NCBI GenBank assembly: GCA_019636385.1
Contig: JAHBXT010000002.1
Span: 806,001-870,000, forward strand
Direction: 5' to 3'
Length of the DNA: 64,000 bases
DNA from: Pirellulaceae bacterium
GTDB taxonomy: Bacteria; Planctomycetota; Planctomycetia; Pirellulales; Pirellulaceae
The notes under the pieces were generated by a model, which saw nothing but the letters and a program-made list of their open reading frames with translations, ran no database searches and had not been told where the DNA came from. The position numbers and the translations under genes are program-made. Positions 45,436 to 53,114 of the stretch are shown in pieces (the first letter of the stretch is position 1; every line of letters starts with the position of its first letter).

Positions 45436-45489
45436 GTCGAGTTGGTTACAGGTTGATTTCCATTAGGACAGGAACGAGGAGTCAGAGAC

Positions 45490-46983
45490 GTGGCAGAAAA
45501 GAAGCAGGCCCAAAGCGAAGCAGTCCAGGCAGCGGCCGAATCGCGAAACTTTCTTGACGAGGTCCTAGAGGCAACCAAGCAGACCGAACGGCCGGAGGCT
45601 GAGGCGCTGATTCGTTCACTGGTCAAAGAGGCCAATGCTGGCACCGTCTCCTATGATAAGAACGTGCTCAATAGCATCAAGAATGCAATTGCGGGAATTG
45701 ACGAAGTGATCTCCCGCCAACTGGCTGCCGTAATGCATCACGAGAAATTTCAGACGCTTGAGGGCTCGTGGCGCGGATTGCATCATCTGGTACATGAATC
45801 CAATACGGGAGAGATGATCAAGATTCGGGTACTCAATTGTTCGAAGAAGGATTTAGGCCGAGAGCTGGAGAAGGCACCGGAATTTGACCAGAGCCGAATT
45901 TGGTCAGCGATCTATGAGAATGAATTCGGAATGCCTGGCGGATTGCCCTATGGAGCGTTGATTGGCGACTACCAGTTCGACCATAAGACGCCCGGGGATT
46001 TGGAGGTGCTGGGCGGAATGGCCTCCATCTGTGCAGCCTCCTTGTGTCCTTTTATTACTTCGCCGTCGCCACGTTTGTTTGGATTGGATTCGTGGGAGCA
46101 ACTGCCAAGCATCCGGGACATTAAAAGCAATTTCGATACGACCGAGTACGTCAAGTGGAAGGCGTTTCGTGAACTAGAGGACTCGCGGTTTGTCACGATG
46201 GCGATGCCGCGCACATTGGCCCGCCTGCCGTACGGATCCAATACTAAGCCGATCGACGAATTTAATTATGAAGAGGTGCCGCTGGGTAAGAAGGGGGAGT
46301 CGATTGCGGTTTCTCACGACAACTACTGCTGGATGAACACAGCCTACGTGTTGGGAGTAAGATTGACTGCAGCGTTCGAGGATACTAATTGGTGTACGGC
46401 CATTCGCGGTGCCAATAGCGGGGGCAAAGTTGAAGGACTGCCGACCCACATCGTCAAGAGTCCTGACGGCGGAATGGATATCAAGTGCCCAACGGAAGTG
46501 GCTATCACCGATCGTCGCGAAAAGGAACTGAGCGATGTCGGCTTCATGGCACTGAGCCACTACAAAGACTCGGATTTTTCGGTGTTCTTTGGTGGCCAAA
46601 CCGTGCAAAAGCCCAAGAAGTATGATGACGATTCGGCCACCGAGAACGCAGCCATCATGGCCCGGTTGCCCTACATCATGGCTGCCTCACGAATTGGGCA
46701 TTACCTGAAGGTCATGGCCCGCGACCAAATTGGCTCGTTCAAAGAGACCGAGGACATTCAGGCTTGGCTCGAACGCTGGATCATGAATTACGTGGCTGCC
46801 GACGAGAATCCAAACGAAGAGGTTAGAGCCAGACGACCGCTACGCGAGGCAGCCATTTCTGTCGAGCCGGTGCCGGGAAGTCCAGGGGCTTACAACGTGG
46901 TGGCTCACCTGAGGCCGTGGTTGCAATTAGAAGAATTAAACGCATCAGTGCGAATGGTCACACGGTTGCCAGCACAGGCCTAA
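45490..46983 (+). CDS. tssC: Type VI secretion contractile sheath large subunit TssC
   Basis: A 497-residue TssC (VipB/ImpC). It starts at GTG 45490, with GAGGAG upstream. Family blocks include MHHEKFQTLEGSWRGLHHLV, ENEFGMPGGLPYGALIGDYQF, ASICAASLCPFITSPSP and the C-terminal EAAISVEPVPGSPGAYNVVAHLRPWLQLEELNASVRMV, a strong match to the end of TssC where the sheath handshake occurs. Together with TssB it forms the contractile tube sheath. It is one of two TssC-like genes in this cluster, the second at 47215. Confidence 0.97.
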   Translation: MAEKKQAQSEAVQAAAESRNFLDEVLEATKQTERPEAEALIRSLVKEANAGTVSYDKNVLNSIKNAIAGIDEVISRQLAAVMHHEKFQTLEGSWRGLHHLVHESNTGEMIKIRVLNCSKKDLGRELEKAPEFDQSRIWSAIYENEFGMPGGLPYGALIGDYQFDHKTPGDLEVLGGMASICAASLCPFITSPSPRLFGLDSWEQLPSIRDIKSNFDTTEYVKWKAFRELEDSRFVTMAMPRTLARLPYGSNTKPIDEFNYEEVPLGKKGESIAVSHDNYCWMNTAYVLGVRLTAAFEDTNWCTAIRGANSGGKVEGLPTHIVKSPDGGMDIKCPTEVAITDRREKELSDVGFMALSHYKDSDFSVFFGGQTVQKPKKYDDDSATENAAIMARLPYIMAASRIGHYLKVMARDQIGSFKETEDIQAWLERWIMNYVAADENPNEEVRARRPLREAAISVEPVPGSPGAYNVVAHLRPWLQLEELNASVRMVTRLPAQA

Positions 46984-47214
46984 TTGGGCCACGTGCCAGT
47001 GGCGCTTGGTTGAGGCTTGTTTGGCGTTGCCAATGGCGCTTGATCCCAAAGTATTGGGGGTGAGCGTAGCACGATTGCCAACAAATCGTTCACGCGCGGT
47101 TCCTTGTCACGGCAATTGTCGGCACTTGCGCACCGTGGGTGCTCTCCAATCGCGATCCGGAGTGCTACATGTTGGCAGCTTTGATCCATCGAGTTCGAAC
47201 ACCACTTAGTTGCC

Positions 47215-48786
47215 ATGGTTAATCAACCGGAAGCTCGGCAGTCACCAACCTCTTCTGAGCCCGGAGTACTGGATGCCTTTCTGTGGGAGGTTGCTGCCTA
47301 TAGCCCGTCTGCAGGGCGGGAGGAGATGTCGGGGTTTGCTGGCTTTCGGCAGGGTGGACTGTCTGTCGAGCAAGCTCTAACGATGCTGTTTGGCGACTTT
47401 CGTCAGAGCATTCGCGCTCAAGGGTTCGCCCATTGGAAAAAGGAGATCCGTAGCGAACTCAATTACTTGCTGGCCCAGATTGATCAACTGGTCAACAGCC
47501 AACTGAATGCCGTGATTCATCACCCCAGATTTCAACGTTTGGAAGCCAGTTGGCGGGGCCTGAAAATGCTGTGTCAGGCAGCTAGGGCGGAGCGGTCAAA
47601 GTCGCCGAGCACGATTTTGGTGCGGATGCTGAGTGTGTCTTGGAGTGAATTGCATCGAGATTTTGAGAAGGCTGTCGAGTTTGATGGCAGCCAATTGTTT
47701 CGAAAAGTCTACGAAGACGAATTTGGAACTCCAGGAGGAATTCCCTATTCGGTTATGGTAGGCGATTACGAGATTCACCCTCGACCGACAGCCGAGCATC
47801 CGATCGATGACCTGGCTGTGTTAGGTCATATCGCGGGAGTTGCCGCAGCGGCGTTCTGCCCATTTGTATGCTCGGCAGCACCATCCATGTTTGGTGCCGA
47901 CAGTTTTCATGATCTGCAATCGATTCGCGACTTGCAGGATGGCTTTGGTTTGGCCGAGTTTGTCAAGTGGCGATCATTGAGAAGGCTGGAAGATGCGCGG
48001 TTTGTGGGCTTGGCGCTGCCGCGAATATTGATGCGTGTGCCCTATTCTTTGGAGCAGACAGACGGATTTTCATTCACCGAGGAGGTGAGCGGTCCGGATA
48101 GTAGTCGCTATTTGTGGGGCAACGCTGCGTTCGCTTGGGCCTGTGTGCTGATCCGAGCCTTTGCCGAAACGAGTTGGCTGGCGGACATTCGTGGTACAGA
48201 GCGAAATCGCGTGGGTGGAGGGCTAGTAACCAATTTGCCGCGTGCAGACTACGCTACAGATCCGCGAGGGGTTGGCAAACGCTCCAGTACCGATGTGATC
48301 ATCACCGACAGTCAGGAATCTGAGCTGTCGCAGTTAGGATTTCTGCCGCTGTGCCAATGCCATGACACCGAATACTGCGCCTTTTTTAGCAGTCCGTCCA
48401 TCCAGCAACCCAAAGTGTATGACGACCCGTATGCCACGGGCAACGCCCGCCTGACCAGCATGTTGCACTATATCCTGTGTGTTTCCCGCTTTGCACATTA
48501 TCTGAAAGTGCTGGCCAGAGACGAATTGGGCGGTGGAATGAGTGCCAGCGACTTGCAGGATAAGTTGGACGGGTGGATTAAGCAGTACGTTACGCCCAAT
48601 GAAGATGCCAAACCTGAAAGTAAAGCTAAACGGCCACTAAGAAGTGCCGAGATCGAAGTAGCCCCCAATCCAGCCAGCCCTGGTAGTTATCAGTTGATCT
48701 TTCGTCTGCTGCCACATTACCAATTGGATGGACTGACGGCAGCTATTAAACTGCAGACCAGTGCCGTTGCGACAGCAGCGCTATGA
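47215..48786 (+). CDS. tssC2: Second TssC-like sheath protein (ImpD-type)
   Basis: A 523-residue paralogue of the TssC at 45490. Shared blocks include NSQLNAVIHHPRFQRLEASWRGLK, YEDEFGTPGGIPYSVMVGDYE, RRLEDARFVGLALPRILMRVPY and the terminal RSAEIEVAPNPASPGSYQLIFRLLPH. It is more divergent than the first, has a longer N-terminal extension, and carries a run of residues (RPTAEHPIDDLAVLG) absent from TssC. In imp-type loci the position after impC is occupied by impD, a TssC-like gene; this matches. Two TssC forms could build a capped or mixed sheath. A 231-bp gap separates it from tssC, unusually large inside this cluster. Confidence 0.93.
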   Translation: MVNQPEARQSPTSSEPGVLDAFLWEVAAYSPSAGREEMSGFAGFRQGGLSVEQALTMLFGDFRQSIRAQGFAHWKKEIRSELNYLLAQIDQLVNSQLNAVIHHPRFQRLEASWRGLKMLCQAARAERSKSPSTILVRMLSVSWSELHRDFEKAVEFDGSQLFRKVYEDEFGTPGGIPYSVMVGDYEIHPRPTAEHPIDDLAVLGHIAGVAAAAFCPFVCSAAPSMFGADSFHDLQSIRDLQDGFGLAEFVKWRSLRRLEDARFVGLALPRILMRVPYSLEQTDGFSFTEEVSGPDSSRYLWGNAAFAWACVLIRAFAETSWLADIRGTERNRVGGGLVTNLPRADYATDPRGVGKRSSTDVIITDSQESELSQLGFLPLCQCHDTEYCAFFSSPSIQQPKVYDDPYATGNARLTSMLHYILCVSRFAHYLKVLARDELGGGMSASDLQDKLDGWIKQYVTPNEDAKPESKAKRPLRSAEIEVAPNPASPGSYQLIFRLLPHYQLDGLTAAIKLQTSAVATAAL

Positions 48787-48870
48787 TCGGCTACCGAATT
48801 GAGTGGCGCCAAATTAATTGTCCGTCAGTTCCCCATCAAAACTGAAACTCACTCAAGCCCACAAAATAAC

Positions 48871-49659
48871 ATGGAAGCACTGAAACTCTTCAATCAAGGT
48901 GCATTGGCAGCCGCCATCACATCGGCCCAGGAGGTTGTCCGCAATCATCCGACACAGCACCGCGCGCGCGAAACCTTGGCCGATTTGTTATGTATTGAGC
49001 AGCAGTTAGATCGCGCTGACAAGCACTTAGAATCCATCGTTCTCCAGCAACCTCAGTCCTCGGTCAATGCTTTGCTAAGTCGGCAGTTGATTCGAGCCGA
49101 GACCAGTCGCCGGGAAGTATGGTCGCAAGGTAGGATGCCTGAATTTGTCGGAGAGCCGGGTGATTGTTGCCGACAAACGCTGGCTGCCCTGGTTGCCTTC
49201 CGCAATAATGAACCGGCCAGAGCTGTGGAAATCTTGCAGGCGGTAGAGGACAGCATTCCAACGTTGATTGGCACATGTAATGGTCAAGAGTATGAAGGTT
49301 TTCGAGACCTCGACGATCTGTGCCTGGGAATTGTGGAAGTATTGACCAGTACCGGCAAGTATTTCTGGATCCCGACATCACGAATTACCTCGATGCAATT
49401 CAGCCCTCCCACTGGGCCTAGGGATTTGTTGTGGCGAGAATGTCACATGCAGGTGGTCGATGGACCTGATGGCGTGGTGTATGTCCCCGCCATCTATATC
49501 CATACGACGACGGAAGATCCGCAAGCTCTCTTAGGCAGGACCACGAACTGGTTAGAGGAAGCGGGTCGGCCGACTACCGGAATGGGCCAGCGGATGTTCA
49601 TGATTGGCGATCAAGATCTCGGGATCATGGAAATCAATGAGCTTCAGTTTAGGCGTTAG
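48871..49659 (+). CDS. tagJ: Type VI secretion accessory protein TagJ (ImpE/SciE family)
   Basis: A 262-residue ImpE-family protein from ATG 48871 (MEALKLFNQGALAAAITSAQ); a TTG start at 48799 is possible but the family normally begins at this helix. N-terminal TPR-like helices (EVVRNHPTQHRARETLADLLCIEQQLDRADKHL) are followed by a C-terminal domain with FRDLDDLCLGIVEVLTSTGKYFW and VVYVPAIYIHT. TagJ proteins bind the TssB sheath subunit and tune ClpV-driven sheath disassembly in some systems. It sits directly between the second tssC and tssE as in the imp locus. Confidence 0.9.
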   Translation: MEALKLFNQGALAAAITSAQEVVRNHPTQHRARETLADLLCIEQQLDRADKHLESIVLQQPQSSVNALLSRQLIRAETSRREVWSQGRMPEFVGEPGDCCRQTLAALVAFRNNEPARAVEILQAVEDSIPTLIGTCNGQEYEGFRDLDDLCLGIVEVLTSTGKYFWIPTSRITSMQFSPPTGPRDLLWRECHMQVVDGPDGVVYVPAIYIHTTTEDPQALLGRTTNWLEEAGRPTTGMGQRMFMIGDQDLGIMEINELQFRR

Positions 49660-49665
49660 TCGAGG

Positions 49666-50145
49666 ATGGTCAAACCGCTAGAAGATGAACCGCTGCGAGC
49701 TTCGCTCTTGGATCGCCTGGATGGATTGTCCAGAGTGGGGCGATTTGCTGGGCGACAAACTTTGGATGAATTCGTAGCTTCTATCCACACCAACTTGCAG
49801 AATTTATTGAATACGCGGTGGCGAGTCTCCCAGTGGCCTCCAGGATTGGACGAGCTGGATGATTCTTTGGTCAATTTTGGCATTCCTGATTTTACGGGAG
49901 CCAATATGTCGTCACCCGGAGATCGTCAGTTGTTCTGCGAGATAGTCGAGAAAATGATTCTGTTACACGACCGGAGAATCATGGATGTGCGGGTTGTTTT
50001 CCAGGATACAGCGGACAGTGCAGATCGCAATTTGCGTTTTCGAATCGAGGTTGAAGTGCGTGCCTCGCCAGACCCGGCAGAGGTGACTTTTGATTCTCAG
50101 ATTGATCCCATGTCACACAAGATTCGCATAGCCTTGAATCACTAA
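49666..50145 (+). CDS. tssE: Type VI secretion baseplate protein TssE (gp25-like)
   Basis: A 159-residue gp25-like lysozyme-fold protein that forms part of the baseplate. Key segments are SLLDRLDGLSR near the start, the LQNLLNTRWRVSQWPPGLDELDDSLVNFGIPDF block and the PGDRQLFCEIVEKMILLHDRRIMDVRV stretch with the conserved EKxIxxxEPR-like region (here HDRR replaces EPR). ATG 49666 lies 6 bp after tagJ ends. tssF begins 3 bp after its stop, indicating tight coupling. Length is normal (~150). Confidence 0.93.
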   Translation: MVKPLEDEPLRASLLDRLDGLSRVGRFAGRQTLDEFVASIHTNLQNLLNTRWRVSQWPPGLDELDDSLVNFGIPDFTGANMSSPGDRQLFCEIVEKMILLHDRRIMDVRVVFQDTADSADRNLRFRIEVEVRASPDPAEVTFDSQIDPMSHKIRIALNH

Positions 50146-50148
50146 TTT

Positions 50149-51990
50149 ATGAGCGACGAACTGCTTCGATACTACAACCAGGAACTGCAATATTTACGGC
50201 GACAGGCCGATGAATTTGGCAGGGCTAACAAAGAGTTGGCGGCTCATCTGCAGTTGAATTCAGAAGGCCATGATGATCCGTATGTGGGGCGTTTGGTTCA
50301 AGCTTTTGCCTACCTAAATGCGCGCACGCGGTTGAAATTGGATGACGAGTTCCCGGAGATCGTCAGTAGTTTGTTGGATGTCATCGTACCGCATTATCAG
50401 CGGTTTATTCCCTCGTGTTCGATTGTTCAGTTTCGATTGGACAAGTCGCAAGCCGATCAATTAAAGGGTTACCAGGTTGCGGCGCAGGCCAATATTGAAA
50501 CAGAGCCCATTGATGGCGAGCCTTGTAGATTTCGCAGTTGCTATCCGGTGACTTGCTGGCCGTTTCAAATAACAGACATTGCATTACGTGGCGTACCCTT
50601 TGAAGCGCCTGCATTGGTAGGGCAGAGCGAACCACATCACGGTTTGTTGAAGATTCGGCTACAGACGTTAGATTCCGAAATTCCGTTTTCTGCATTTTCC
50701 TGCCAGTCATTGCGGTTCTACATTCACTTGCCAGCGCCGTTTTGTTACCAGTTGTATGAGTTGCTGTTTCAAAGCGTAACGGGGCTGGCGATAGCCAGAT
50801 CTCCCAAAGATCCAGCCGTGCAAGTGTTGCCGCTCGATGCGCTGCGGGCAGTCGGCTTTGCAGAGGACGAGGGATTAATTGAGTATCCCACCCAGTCCTT
50901 CCTTGGTTATCGGCTATTGACCGAGTATTTCGCGTTTCGTGAAAAATTCTTGTTTTTTGATATTCAGTTCGACGGCGCATTGGCCGGCATGCAAGGTGCG
51001 TCCCTGGAGTTGTACTTGTATCTGAATCGTCGTTGGAAAGATCTGGAGGGATATATTGACCAAACTAGCTTGCAGCTGGGCTGCACGCCGATCGTCAATT
51101 TATTTCCGAAGCAAGCGGAGCCGATTCGCTTGTCGCATACCAGCGCCACCTATCGCGTCGATCCCGATGCGCGACGGCGTCAAGCATTCGAGGTCTATAG
51201 CATTCAATCGGTGCGCGGCCGCTCCAACTCTGGTACCATCCGAGTTTTCGAACCTTTCTATTCGCTAGATCATGCCAATGATGATTCCGCTAGACCCGCC
51301 TATTGGCACGGCACACGCAGCCAGTCCGAAGGCGATGAATTGACGCGTGGCACAGATGTTGATATCGCGTTCGTCGATCCTGAGTTCAATCCGTTGAAAG
51401 CTATCGACTGGACCATTGAAATTGACACTTTATGCAGCAATCGCAATCTGCCTGCCCGCATGCCGTTCGGGGGTGATCATCCCAGGCTATTTCTGGAAGG
51501 TGCAGGCGCCATTGAGCGGGTGCAATGTCTGCTGAAACCCACCAGCCCGCAGCGCCCCGCGTTCCCGGCGGGTCTGAGATGGCGAGTTGTGTCGCATCTG
51601 TCACTGAATTATTTATCGCTGGTCGATAGCCGTAGCGATAGCTCCAGCGCAGCGGCCTTGCGAGAGCTATTGACGCTCTATGATTTTGGCGTCGACCCCG
51701 TAGGCAGCAATTCGATTGCCGGCTTGCGTCAGGTACATAGCCGGGCCTGTATTGGCCGCCTGCCAGGTGATTATTCTGGAGCCATTTGCAGAGGTCGAGA
51801 AGTAACGATCGAATTCGACGAAGACAAGTACACATCCGGCAACCTGTTCCTGTTTGCCAGCGTACTGGAGCATTTTTTGACGGCATATTGCAGCATCAAT
51901 TCTTTCGTTCGGTTGGTCGCCGTATCCAATCGCAGACAAGGTAATGTACATCAATGGCCAGCCCGCGGCGGAACTCAGCACGTACTGTAG
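50149..51990 (+). CDS. tssF: Type VI secretion baseplate protein TssF
   Basis: A 613-residue TssF (VasA/ImpG), matching family length (~600). The N-terminal signature YYNQELQYLRRQADEFGRAN is clear, as are FAYLNARTRLKLDDEFPE and VIVPHYQRFIPSCSIVQF. TssF joins TssE, TssG and TssK in the baseplate wedge that docks on the membrane complex. The region 380-480 is less conserved. The start ATG follows the tssE stop by 3 bp. Its last 37 bp overlap tssG. Confidence 0.96.
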   Translation: MSDELLRYYNQELQYLRRQADEFGRANKELAAHLQLNSEGHDDPYVGRLVQAFAYLNARTRLKLDDEFPEIVSSLLDVIVPHYQRFIPSCSIVQFRLDKSQADQLKGYQVAAQANIETEPIDGEPCRFRSCYPVTCWPFQITDIALRGVPFEAPALVGQSEPHHGLLKIRLQTLDSEIPFSAFSCQSLRFYIHLPAPFCYQLYELLFQSVTGLAIARSPKDPAVQVLPLDALRAVGFAEDEGLIEYPTQSFLGYRLLTEYFAFREKFLFFDIQFDGALAGMQGASLELYLYLNRRWKDLEGYIDQTSLQLGCTPIVNLFPKQAEPIRLSHTSATYRVDPDARRRQAFEVYSIQSVRGRSNSGTIRVFEPFYSLDHANDDSARPAYWHGTRSQSEGDELTRGTDVDIAFVDPEFNPLKAIDWTIEIDTLCSNRNLPARMPFGGDHPRLFLEGAGAIERVQCLLKPTSPQRPAFPAGLRWRVVSHLSLNYLSLVDSRSDSSSAAALRELLTLYDFGVDPVGSNSIAGLRQVHSRACIGRLPGDYSGAICRGREVTIEFDEDKYTSGNLFLFASVLEHFLTAYCSINSFVRLVAVSNRRQGNVHQWPARGGTQHVL

Positions 51991-53042
51991 GCGACCGGTT
52001 GTCTGCCGAAGCCTATCACTTTGCGTTTGTGCAAGTGGTGCGCATCATCGAGCACATTCGTGCGCACCAGGGCTATCCCAGCCAACCTGTTGGATATGCG
52101 GTACACCCAGAGCAGGAGTGCCTGCGGATTCTAGGTTCGTTGGGACGTAGCTTTGCGCCTGCAGAAGTCGCCGCAGTCGCGGGCATAGAGGCGCCATTGG
52201 CGGCTGTCACACCGCAGCGCCCCGTGGTCACTACGACTTTCATGGGATTGTATGGACCCAGCGGCGTATTACCACAACATGACAATCAGCGCATTATCAA
52301 CCGCGGTGGAAAAGCCAACGTCGAGAAAGAGCTGCTGGATTTATTTCATCATCGCATCCTGTCGCTGTTCTATCGCGCATCAACCAAGTATCGACTACCT
52401 TTCGCCTACGACAGGCACGTGCGACATACCAAGTCGGACCTCGAGTTGACCACGCGAGTCCTGCTGTCGGTTGCGGGCTTGGGATTTTCCCAGTTGCAAA
52501 AGCGATTGTGTTTCTCCGATGAGCTAGTCATCAAGTATTGTCAATATTTTGGCCAGGGCCCCAAGAATGCATCTAGTTTGGCACGAATGCTGGAATCGGT
52601 ATTTGGAATACGAGTTAGCATTCTGCCCTGGCAGGGTAGGTGGCTCAGCCACACACCCCACAGCCGGTCGATAATGCCGCACCGCGCACTGCCCGCCGGA
52701 CAACATTGTCAATTGGGTAGGAGTCTGGTGCTCGGCGAGCGGGTTTGGGAAATACAACGGAAGTTTCGCGTCCGTATCGGACCGGTGGATCGCCAAACTT
52801 TTCAGGCCTTCCTGCCAGGGTCGAAGAACTTGACAATGGCCATGCAGATGGTTCGACTGTATATCGATGTAAGTTTGGATTTCGATATTCAACTGGAAAT
52901 CAGGGCCGATGAGGTGCCACAATTGAAGCTTAACGGTGCCGACTCAAGGCTGGGTCTGAACGCTTGGCTGATCAGTCGGCCGCCGACTGCCAACAAAACG
53001 GACGCGGTCTTTGGCGAAAGCAACGCGCACTTTACCAACTAA
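51954..53042 (+). CDS. tssG: Type VI secretion baseplate protein TssG
   Basis: A 362-residue TssG (VasB/ImpH), about family length. Signature stretches are SAEAYHFAFVQVVRIIEHIR, TTTFMGLYGPSGVLPQH, ELLDLFHHRILSLFYRAS and AGLGFSQLQKRLCFSDELVI. TssG binds TssF (a 1:2 heterotrimer in known baseplates). The gene starts inside the tssF end (37-bp overlap), which is strong evidence of coupled translation. tssH starts 72 bp downstream. Confidence 0.96.
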   Translation: MASPRRNSARTVGDRLSAEAYHFAFVQVVRIIEHIRAHQGYPSQPVGYAVHPEQECLRILGSLGRSFAPAEVAAVAGIEAPLAAVTPQRPVVTTTFMGLYGPSGVLPQHDNQRIINRGGKANVEKELLDLFHHRILSLFYRASTKYRLPFAYDRHVRHTKSDLELTTRVLLSVAGLGFSQLQKRLCFSDELVIKYCQYFGQGPKNASSLARMLESVFGIRVSILPWQGRWLSHTPHSRSIMPHRALPAGQHCQLGRSLVLGERVWEIQRKFRVRIGPVDRQTFQAFLPGSKNLTMAMQMVRLYIDVSLDFDIQLEIRADEVPQLKLNGADSRLGLNAWLISRPPTANKTDAVFGESNAHFTN

Positions 53043-53114
53043 TCATTCCTGAAATACCCATCACGAGTCTAGGTCGCTAGCAAATAGTTTTCTTTATATA
53101 GAACTACGGAGCGT

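Noticed and set aside
47086..47098. TCGTTCACGC-like string in the tssC-tssC2 gap
   Set aside because: It shares only part of the GTAACCGTTCACGC repeat and could be chance.
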